Shown one piece after another: positions 1 through 4,532 of a stretch of DNA of 5,588 bases. The notes below the pieces were generated by a model. That model searched no databases, was not told where the DNA came from, and worked only from the letters and a program-made list of their open reading frames with translations. The translations under genes and the position numbers were made by a program. Origin of the DNA: an uncultured Methylophaga sp. (GTDB lineage Bacteria > Pseudomonadota > Gammaproteobacteria > Nitrosococcales > Methylophagaceae); the NCBI GenBank assembly GCA_947631375.1, contig CANRLD010000121.1, positions 1 to 5,588 of the forward strand, given 5' to 3'. Positions within the stretch are counted from its first letter, which is position 1; every line of letters starts with the position of its first letter.

Positions 1-77
1 GCCATCAAGCTGATAGCAGAGCTGACTAAAACAGCTGAGCCGGCTTTGGATAACCGGCCTGGTTTTCTCTCTCTCAT
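1..77 (-). CDS. Start of a probably exported protein, cut by the left edge
   Basis: The first 25 codons of a minus-strand gene are visible, reading MRERKPGRLSK followed by a hydrophobic stretch AGSAVLVSSAISLM, with no stop before the edge. A basic start followed by a small-residue hydrophobic core looks like an N-terminal signal peptide, so the product is probably periplasmic or outer-membrane. There is no twin-arginine motif, and no cleavage site is reached. The ATG at 77-75 is chosen because a full AGGAGG lies 5 bases upstream. The gene lies 246 bases downstream of the response regulator stop and in the same direction, so it may have its own promoter and could be a target of that regulator. 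I do not recognise the family from so short a piece. Dependence on one initiation signal and 25 open codons is the main weakness. Confidence 0.66.
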   Translation of the reverse strand, partial: MRERKPGRLSKAGSAVLVSSAISLM

Positions 78-82
78 TATAT

Positions 83-88
83 CCTCCT
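83..88 (-). promoter_or_regulatory. Strong Shine-Dalgarno of the left-edge gene
   Basis: The minus strand reads AGGAGG, then ATATA, then ATG at 77. This is the full anti-16S complement at ideal spacing and the best ribosome binding site in the window. It is the main argument that the left-edge reading frame is real and efficiently translated. Confidence 0.7.
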
Positions 89-102
89 ATTTTTAACTGG
101 AT

Positions 103-118
103 GTCAGCTTGCGCTGAC
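103..118 (-). other. Leader hairpin with GCAA tetraloop
   Basis: The minus strand reads GTCAGC-GCAA-GCTGAC: a perfect 6-bp stem closed by a GNRA-type tetraloop. It ends 14 bases before the Shine-Dalgarno of the left-edge gene. In RNA this would be a stable 5'-leader hairpin that could protect the message or insulate the ribosome binding site. It is not followed by a T-run, so it is not a terminator. No known riboswitch was recognised. Confidence 0.5.
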
Positions 119-132
119 CCTGTGTCTCAGAA

Positions 133-148
133 CACATTCGGGAATGTG
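133..148. repeat. 16-bp inverted repeat in the leader of the left-edge gene
   Basis: CACATTC-GG-GAATGTG is a perfect 7-bp dyad with a 2-base centre. As DNA it resembles a dimeric regulator operator. As RNA it would form a 6-bp stem with a 4-base loop, giving two hairpins in tandem with the one at 103-118. It lies about 56 bases upstream of the start codon at 77. It does not match the CRP or FNR consensus. Which regulator would bind is unknown. Confidence 0.4.
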
Positions 149-241
149 ACTTTGCACGAGGAATATCATCAGTTTTAATAAGAATGGGGGATAGAGCCGG
201 CTGCCACCTTTGCTGCAGGGAAATTGTCACATAATGGTCAG

Positions 242-267
242 GGTGAATAACTTTTTATGTTATTCCC
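242..267 (-). other. Hairpin downstream of the response regulator gene (second of two)
   Basis: On the minus strand GGGAATAAC pairs with GTTATTC(A)CC across a 7-base A-rich loop, 9 bp with one bulge. It lies about 57 bases past the response regulator stop. No T-run follows, so intrinsic termination is doubtful. It may instead protect the 3' end or be a regulatory dyad. Confidence 0.35.
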
Positions 268-277
268 AGGAACTCTT

Positions 278-300
278 CGCTAGTGATGCAGTAACTAGCG
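278..300 (-). other. Hairpin just past the response regulator stop (first of two)
   Basis: CGCTAGT and ACTAGCG form a perfect 7-bp stem around a 9-base loop, 23 bases after the stop codon of the minus-strand operon. This is where a terminator would be expected, but no T-run follows on either strand. It may be a 3'-end stabilising hairpin, a factor-dependent stop or an operator-like dyad. Together with the hairpin at 242-267 it probably marks the end of the kinase-regulator transcript. Confidence 0.38.
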
Positions 301-323
301 TTATAGCTTGCTTGATGTTGCGT

Positions 324-977
324 TTACTCGGTGTTTGGCGGATGGATCAAGCCGATCTTTTGTGCCAGAAAAATAATGTCGGCGAGTTTGGTTGTGCCTA
401 GTTTTCGCATCATATTGGTTTTGTAGTTCGATACCGTTTTGGGAGCAAGAGTCAGGCTTCTAGAGATTTCTTCAATACTCATTCCTTCGGCTACCATTCT
501 GAATACGGCAAACTCTTGGTGTGACAAAGAGTCGATTTTCTGGTCAGTTCTTATCAGTTTCTCCATGGCGATGGATTTGGCAATGTCTGTGCCCAAATAA
601 TGACGTTTCTCTGCGACCGATTTAACGGCTTCGATAAGAATATCTGCTGAGCAGGACTTGGTGATATAGCCAATGGCCCCGAGTTCCAAGGCCCGCACGG
701 CTAATGTGGTTTCTTCATGCATGCTGCAGACGAGGATCCGGGCATTTTTGTCCCGGTTACAGATGCGTCTTACACATTCCAGACCCCCGGTTCCAGGCAT
801 TGTGAGATCGATGATGCAGACTTTTGGTTGTAACGCGATAAAGGCCTGATAGCCATCTTCTGCGTTGGCGGACTGGCCAATAACTTCGAACCCTGCCGAT
901 TCCAGCAATTGCTGGTAACCATCCCTTAAAATGGCATGATCATCTATTAATAAGATGCTTATGCGTGACTTATTCAT
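324..977 (-). CDS. LuxR/NarL-type two-component response regulator
   Basis: A 217-residue cytoplasmic transcription regulator of the usual NarL/FixJ/UvrY length. The N-terminal receiver domain (about 6-122) shows the acidic pair D12-D13, the phospho-acceptor D57 in IIDLTMPG, S85 in the switch position and K107 in YITKS. A LuxR-type helix-turn-helix follows (about 149-207) with LSHQEF, EEISRSL, TVSNYK and RKLG. The usual histidine of the recognition helix (TVxxH) is tyrosine 185 here. The ATG has a good GAGG 8 bases upstream (986-989). It lies 35 bases behind the kinase gene and is surely co-transcribed with its cognate partner. In methylotrophs, NarL-type regulators of this sort (MoxX of Paracoccus, MxaB of Methylotuvimicrobium) control methanol dehydrogenase genes. 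The nearby mxaD-like gene suggests a similar role, but the sequence alone cannot prove the target. Confidence 0.93.
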   Translation of the reverse strand: MNKSRISILLIDDHAILRDGYQQLLESAGFEVIGQSANAEDGYQAFIALQPKVCIIDLTMPGTGGLECVRRICNRDKNARILVCSMHEETTLAVRALELGAIGYITKSCSADILIEAVKSVAEKRHYLGTDIAKSIAMEKLIRTDQKIDSLSHQEFAVFRMVAEGMSIEEISRSLTLAPKTVSNYKTNMMRKLGTTKLADIIFLAQKIGLIHPPNTE

Positions 978-1012
978 TTTTGCTGCCTCATCATTAAACT
1001 CTTCAAATAATG

Positions 1013-1990
1013 TTATTGTCCGATTAACGGTATGCTTAACCCCAAGACGGCTCCACTAGGAGTGGCCCGGTGTAAATAAAACTGGCCATTAAGTGCATGA
1101 ACCCTTTCTCGAATCCCGATTAATCCCAGTCCTTTACCCATCGCTTCATCTGGTACCAACCCCTTACCATTGTCGCGGATTGTCAGATGAATACCGCCGG
1201 GCTGGTTTGACTTGTTCTGAGTGACAAGATCAATAAAAATTTTATCGGCACCGGCGTGGCGAGTTATGTTGGTCAATGCTTCCTGAAAACAGCGGTAAAC
1301 GGTTAATGCGGTGTCGTACCCTACGGCGTTGTCATCCACATCAATACCAAGACGGACTTCATAATCAGGAAAAGATAACTGCCACTGTGAAACAAGATCC
1401 TCAACGGCTGCTGATAAACCTACGGTTTCGAGATCGGGCGGTTTTAGACTGCGTAATTGTGATCGGGTAACATTCCGTAGATATGCGGCGCTGTCCTGAA
1501 TCGTTTTGAGAATACTTTGCAGCTTTGGATCATCCGTTTTAATTTTAATAGCAACGGACGCGTTGACATCAATTGCAGCAAGGTATTGACCAAAAACATC
1601 ATGTAACTCAGAGGCTAAGTGACTACGTTCGGCTTCCCTTACCTGAGTAATATGTTTTATCAGTGCCCGGTTTTGTGACAATAGCGTTGCATTGTCGGCA
1701 TTTTGTAATTCAAGCTCGCGTTTGATTTCCAGATTGCGCTGTAAGGTCTCCTGCAAATCGTTATAACGACGGCGGCTGAACCACATAAAGCCTGAGCTTA
1801 ACACTAGCAGGACAAAAATAATTTCATCCAGTTGATAAATTTCTCCGAGTTTTGCCCAATCAATCCAGCGTTCAGCAAGATCAAAATATCCCGCAACCAG
1901 ATAGGTCACCAGTGACGTTGCCAAAATAATAGCGAGATCGATCTTTCCTCTGCTTTTCTTATCCGCGATGGATAATTTTGTTGATGACAT
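1013..1990 (-). CDS. Two-component sensor histidine kinase, HisKA_3 (NarX/DesK) type
   Basis: A 325-residue inner-membrane kinase. Two membrane spans (about 18-36 and 54-71) enclose only some 17 periplasmic residues, so there is no extracytoplasmic sensor domain. A coiled-coil-like linker (about 75-122) leads to the H-box ERSHLASELHDVFGQ with phospho-acceptor H130, then the dimerisation helices. The ATPase domain has the N-box QEALTNITRHA (N241), the G1 box RDNGKGL (273-278) and a glycine-rich G2 box GKGLGLIGIRERV. All catalytic boxes are intact. The ATG has an AGG 10 bases upstream. It is the first gene of the operon with the response regulator, which it should phosphorylate. The class matches MoxY/MxaY-type kinases of methanol regulation, but also UhpB, NarX and LiaS relatives. 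The signal sensed is unknown and probably arises in the membrane or through a partner protein. Confidence 0.93.
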   Translation of the reverse strand: MSSTKLSIADKKSRGKIDLAIILATSLVTYLVAGYFDLAERWIDWAKLGEIYQLDEIIFVLLVLSSGFMWFSRRRYNDLQETLQRNLEIKRELELQNADNATLLSQNRALIKHITQVREAERSHLASELHDVFGQYLAAIDVNASVAIKIKTDDPKLQSILKTIQDSAAYLRNVTRSQLRSLKPPDLETVGLSAAVEDLVSQWQLSFPDYEVRLGIDVDDNAVGYDTALTVYRCFQEALTNITRHAGADKIFIDLVTQNKSNQPGGIHLTIRDNGKGLVPDEAMGKGLGLIGIRERVHALNGQFYLHRATPSGAVLGLSIPLIGQ

Positions 1991-2010
1991 TCAGACACTA
2001 CCTGCCATTT

Positions 2011-2042
2011 AAATAAATCATCTATTTTATGATGATTAATTT
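2011..2042. repeat. 32-bp imperfect palindrome at the kinase promoter
   Basis: AAATAAATCATC and GATGATTAATTT are 12-base arms with a single mismatch, around an 8-base AT-only centre. The repeat starts just downstream of the proposed -10 box and ends 20 bases before the kinase ATG, so it covers the expected start site. It is a good candidate operator for autoregulation by the response regulator. Alternatively it is a hairpin in the kinase 5' leader. It is AT-rich, and some dyads arise by chance in such DNA, but 11 of 12 matching positions is notable. Confidence 0.5.
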
Positions 2043-2043
2043 T

Positions 2044-2071
2044 ATTATGTATATGCGAATATTGATGAGAA
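2044..2071 (-). promoter_or_regulatory. Candidate sigma-70 promoter of the kinase-regulator operon
   Basis: On the minus strand TTCTCA (2071-2066, four of six matches to the -35 box) is followed after 16 bases by CATAAT (2049-2044, five of six to the -10 box). Transcription would begin near 2037, inside the 32-bp palindrome and about 47 bases before the kinase ATG. A-tracts at 2076-2112 lie where an UP element would. The prediction rests on consensus matching in AT-rich DNA. Confidence 0.4.
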
Positions 2072-2075
2072 TTAG

Positions 2076-2112
2076 AAAAAAATCGGAAAACAGGAAAAAG
2101 TCATAATAAAAA
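2076..2112. promoter_or_regulatory. Run of A-tracts, possible UP element or curved DNA
   Basis: Four A-tracts (2076-2082, 2087-2090, 2095-2099, 2108-2112) have centres roughly 9, 9 and 13 bases apart. The first three are close to helical phase and could bend the DNA. Seen from the kinase promoter, the first three lie at about -40 to -62, the place for contacts by the RNA polymerase alpha subunit. They may equally serve the divergent operon. Confidence 0.35.
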
Positions 2113-2153
2113 CCATGATTACTTCCCTATTTTACATAAGATAACTGCTCTAT

Positions 2154-2180
2154 TTGGCGGTATTAGACACTCTGTAGGAT
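2154..2180 (+). promoter_or_regulatory. Weak candidate promoter of the exported-protein operon
   Basis: TTGGCG (2154-2159) and TAGGAT (2175-2180) are separated by only 15 bases, shorter than the ideal 17, and lie about 30 bases before the first start codon. No better pair was found between 2040 and 2210. A poor match of this kind would fit a promoter that needs an activator, but could also be spurious. Confidence 0.22.
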
Positions 2181-2210
2181 AAGCAGGGTTGTTATTGGAG
2201 CATATGATTA

Positions 2211-2543
2211 ATGAAAAAAATAATTAGTAGAATAGTGATGGCAGCATCGATAGGTTTGTTGATGTCAGCTAGTGTTTATGCTGATTCCATGATAAAGGAG
2301 CCGATACCTGAGTTTGAGTTTGTGAAAATGTTTTCAGGAAAAGATGCTGATTTTGTCAAGCAGCATCTTGGTGAACCAGATGAAGTTATGAAGCGTGAGA
2401 ATGACAGTGGAAAGGTTGAGTTCTGGATTTATAAGAATATCGTTGAAATCGGCAAATCCGATGAAACATATAAATATACTCAGATTGGCATTATAAATGG
2501 CTATGTTGAAACGCTGGGCAATACAAACAGAACGCCAAAATAA
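2211..2543 (+). CDS. Small exported protein, possibly BamE/SmpA-like fold
   Basis: A 110-residue protein that I do not recognise by name. MKKIISRIVM, a hydrophobic core and a likely signal-peptidase site after VYA (24/25) predict a mature periplasmic protein of about 86 residues. There is no lipobox cysteine and no cysteine at all, so it is soluble and has no disulfide. The pattern FVKQHLGEPDEV (48-59) followed by FWIYKNI (71-77) resembles the helix-turn 'LGxPxxV ... WxY' signature of the BamE/SmpA/OmlA fold. That is a fold-level guess and does not imply a role in BamE's outer-membrane complex. GGAG (2197-2200) lies 10 bases before the ATG. It is the first gene of the plus-strand operon, 29 bases before the mxaD-like gene, and divergent from the kinase. 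An accessory or chaperone role in periplasmic oxidation is inferred only from these neighbours. Confidence 0.85.
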   Translation: MKKIISRIVMAASIGLLMSASVYADSMIKEPIPEFEFVKMFSGKDADFVKQHLGEPDEVMKRENDSGKVEFWIYKNIVEIGKSDETYKYTQIGIINGYVETLGNTNRTPK

Positions 2544-2572
2544 TTTTTTATGAGAAATAATAAGGTCATAAT

Positions 2573-3097
2573 GTGAAAAAGGTTTTTAATAAATTACTCT
2601 TAATGGGCTTAACTACCGTATTAATGAGCGTCAGTGCGTTTGCCCATGGACCAACTCCTCAGCGTGTTGATGAACAAATTACAATTAATGCAGACGTCGC
2701 GACCGTCTGGCAGCAAGTAAATGCTTTTGATCAATTAGATGAATGGCATCCTGCCGTTGAGTCTATTGTGATGCAGGATGCAACAACACGCGTTGTTACC
2801 TTGAAGTCAGGTGGTGAAATTACCGATAGCCTGGATGAGTCCGATGAAGAACGTCATTATGTCGGCTACCGGTTATTAACAGAAAATGTCGACGCAATGC
2901 CAGTCAGTTTTTATACGATCAGTCTTGGGGTAGAAGCCGCTGATGAGGGTAGTGTGGTTACTTGGAGCGGCCGGTTTTATCGGGCGGATACCGGTAATTT
3001 TCCACCAGAGCATCTTAATGATGAGGCTGCCGTTAAAGCGATGACTGATTATGCCAGATCAGGTCTGGAAGGATTGAAAGCCAGTGTGGAAAAATAA
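2573..3097 (+). CDS. mxaD: MxaD-like periplasmic SRPBCC protein
   Basis: A 174-residue precursor with a clear signal peptide (MKKVFNKLLL, hydrophobic core, cleavage after AFA at 24). The mature protein begins HGPTPQRVDEQITI, has the SRPBCC/polyketide-cyclase start (VATVWQQVNAFDQLDEWHPAV, 42-62), alternating beta strands and a long C-terminal helix (about 150-172). Length and the mature start fit MxaD, the roughly 17-kDa periplasmic protein reported to aid interaction of methanol dehydrogenase with cytochrome cL. The start is GTG at 2573: an ATG two bases earlier is immediately followed by TGA. AAGG (2562-2565) is 7 bases upstream. The family also includes MxaD-like paralogues in other alcohol-oxidation clusters, so the exact partner enzyme is not settled. 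It is followed after 3 bases by the propeller gene. Confidence 0.8.
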   Translation: MKKVFNKLLLMGLTTVLMSVSAFAHGPTPQRVDEQITINADVATVWQQVNAFDQLDEWHPAVESIVMQDATTRVVTLKSGGEITDSLDESDEERHYVGYRLLTENVDAMPVSFYTISLGVEAADEGSVVTWSGRFYRADTGNFPPEHLNDEAAVKAMTDYARSGLEGLKASVEK

Positions 3098-3100
3098 ATC

Positions 3101-4039
3101 GTGATTTCTAGCAAGGCATTTGTTTTTTTGCTCGCGCTTGTTCCGGCTGTTGCCGTTGCGAACGAGTTTTATATAACCAGCCAGGCAGCCGGTCAATTGT
3201 CTGTTTTTGATGCGGCAAATACAGAGATCAAAAAGATCGTGGCTGTAGCCGATGGACCTGCAATGGTCGTTGCTGATCCGTATGGGAAAGCAATTTATGT
3301 TTCTCATCCTGAACAAGGGAAAATATCAGTTCTCGATCCTGATAATTACCAACTGGTAACGGAGATTAAGACAGGTGGTCAGCCGTTCGCCATGGTAATG
3401 GATAGCCAGAAACCACAACTGTTTGTCAGTGACTGGTTTAGAAATACGGTTCTCGTAATCAATACCAGTAGTAATCAACTGGTTGATTTGCTGGCGGTCG
3501 GAGACAGCCCGGCAGGAATTACCATTGACCTGGCTGGACGAAAAGTTTTTGTGGCAAACCGTGAAAGTAACTCTTTGATGGTGCTTGATGCCGATATCCC
3601 TGCCCTGCACGCCACGATTAAAACAGGTGAGAATCCCTATGCAGTAGCGTTTAATCCGCATAATGGGCATATATATGTTACCTGTGTGCAGGATGACTCA
3701 TTGACGGTTATCGATTCAAAAACTTACCAAAAAGTTGCTGAACTGAAACCGGGACGTGCACCATATGGAGTGGCCGTCAGTGACGATGGCAAGCAGTTTT
3801 ATGTTGTCAATCAGAACGATAATAATCTGGTAATTTTCGATGCAGAAAGTTTACAACTCACCACAACCATTAACACCGAAAAAATGCCTGAAAGTGTTGT
3901 GTTGTCAGACGATCAACAGTATGCATACGTCACCAACTGGTTTAGCAACTCACTTTCAGTCATTGACTTGGAAAAAGCAAAACAAGTTGATGCCATTACG
4001 TTAGAGCAAGGGCCACGCAGTATTAGCGCACAGCCATAA
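3101..4039 (+). CDS. Periplasmic seven-blade YVTN beta-propeller protein
   Basis: A 312-residue protein with a signal peptide (cleavage after AVA at 20) and nothing but beta-propeller repeats after it. The YVTN-type strands are FYITS 23, IYVSH 65, LFVSD 107, VFVAN 149, IYVTC 191, FYVVN 233 and AYVTN 275: seven strands exactly 42 residues apart. The N-terminal strand and the C-terminal tail probably close the ring. There is no haem motif (CxxCH), only one cysteine (195) and no membrane anchor after the signal. Size and repeat number match the beta-propeller family known from PQQ-dependent alcohol catabolism operons, but YVTN proteins are diverse and the ligand is unknown. The start is GTG, three bases after the mxaD-like stop, with only a weak GGA upstream, so translation is probably coupled. 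It is the last gene of the operon. Confidence 0.9.
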   Translation: MISSKAFVFLLALVPAVAVANEFYITSQAAGQLSVFDAANTEIKKIVAVADGPAMVVADPYGKAIYVSHPEQGKISVLDPDNYQLVTEIKTGGQPFAMVMDSQKPQLFVSDWFRNTVLVINTSSNQLVDLLAVGDSPAGITIDLAGRKVFVANRESNSLMVLDADIPALHATIKTGENPYAVAFNPHNGHIYVTCVQDDSLTVIDSKTYQKVAELKPGRAPYGVAVSDDGKQFYVVNQNDNNLVIFDAESLQLTTTINTEKMPESVVLSDDQQYAYVTNWFSNSLSVIDLEKAKQVDAITLEQGPRSISAQP

Positions 4040-4053
4040 CGAGCGCGCTTTCG

Positions 4054-4078
4054 CGGGGTGATTTGCTAGATCGCCCCG
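4054..4078. terminator. GC-rich hairpin between convergent genes, possible bidirectional stop
   Basis: CGGGGTGAT and ATCGCCCCG form a 9-bp stem (one G-T wobble) around a 7-base loop. It begins 14 bases after the propeller stop and spans the last four codons and stop of trmL on the other strand. The location between convergent genes suits a shared terminator, but neither side has a T-run. It may need a termination factor or only stabilise 3' ends. Confidence 0.4.
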
Positions 4079-4530
4079 TGATAGCCGAGTTGTCGCCAGG
4101 CTTCGTAAAGAATAATTGCCGTTGCATTTGAGAGATTCAAGCTGCGGCTATTTGCATGCATCGGGATACGAATTTTCTGATGATCTGCCAGGCTATTCAG
4201 CAGGGTTGCCGGCAATCCACGGGATTCCGGGCCAAACAAGAGAATACTTTCATCTTCAAATGTGGCTTGATGATAAAACTGTCCGGCCTTGGTGGTGCAA
4301 GCAAATAACGGTCGGTTTGTTTGCCACTGGGTGAATGCTGAAAAATCGGAGTGTACTTTGACGTTGGCGAACTCGTGATAATCCAGTCCAGCCCTTCTCA
4401 GACGCTTGTCATCCAGCACAAAAGCCAGTGGTTCTATCAGGTGCAGTTGTGCACCGCTGTTGGCGCATAGACGAATAATGTTGCCGGTATTTGGCGGGAT
4501 CTCCGGTTCATAAAGTGCAATATGCAGCAC
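4066..4530 (-). CDS. trmL: tRNA (cytidine/uridine-34 2'-O)-methyltransferase TrmL
   Basis: A 154-residue SPOUT-class RNA methyltransferase, close to the 157 residues of E. coli TrmL (YibK). This family uses S-adenosylmethionine to methylate the wobble ribose of tRNA-Leu isoacceptors. All three SPOUT motifs are visible: NTGNIIRLCAN (14-24), LLFGPESRGLP (97-107) and IRIPMHANSRSLNLSNA (120-136), the last two forming the trefoil-knot cofactor site. The N-terminal LYEPEIPPNTG is typical of the family. The start is GTG at 4530, which matches the family start exactly. It lies 2 bases after the mltD stop and has no recognisable Shine-Dalgarno, so translation probably depends on ribosomes finishing mltD. 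Nothing looks broken. Its stop lies inside the hairpin shared with the convergent propeller operon. Confidence 0.96.
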   Translation of the reverse strand: MLHIALYEPEIPPNTGNIIRLCANSGAQLHLIEPLAFVLDDKRLRRAGLDYHEFANVKVHSDFSAFTQWQTNRPLFACTTKAGQFYHQATFEDESILLFGPESRGLPATLLNSLADHQKIRIPMHANSRSLNLSNATAIILYEAWRQLGYHGAI

Positions 4531-4532
4531 GA

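Noticed and set aside
39..66. GCCGG/CCGGC stem followed by TTTT, resembling a plus-strand terminator
   Set aside because: It lies inside the signal-peptide region of the minus-strand gene starting at 77, the stem is only 5 bp with a 10-base loop, and no supported plus-strand gene precedes it.
210..401. Plus-strand open frame of 63 codons
   Set aside because: It overlaps the 3' end of the response regulator on the other strand, has no ribosome binding site, and its protein has no recognisable features.
2204..2227. Seven-codon frame (MINEKNN) overlapping the start of the first operon gene
   Set aside because: Its ATG is only 3 bases from the GGAG, too close for good initiation, and the peptide is too short to support.
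3059..3670. Minus-strand frames of 85 and 114 codons opposite the propeller gene
   Set aside because: They are antisense to a clearly coding seven-repeat protein, lack ribosome binding sites and show no domain features.
3161..4039. Recent tandem DNA duplication in the propeller gene
   Set aside because: The 126-bp period is visible in the protein, but the units are strongly diverged at DNA level, so this is an ancient domain repeat, not a recent expansion.
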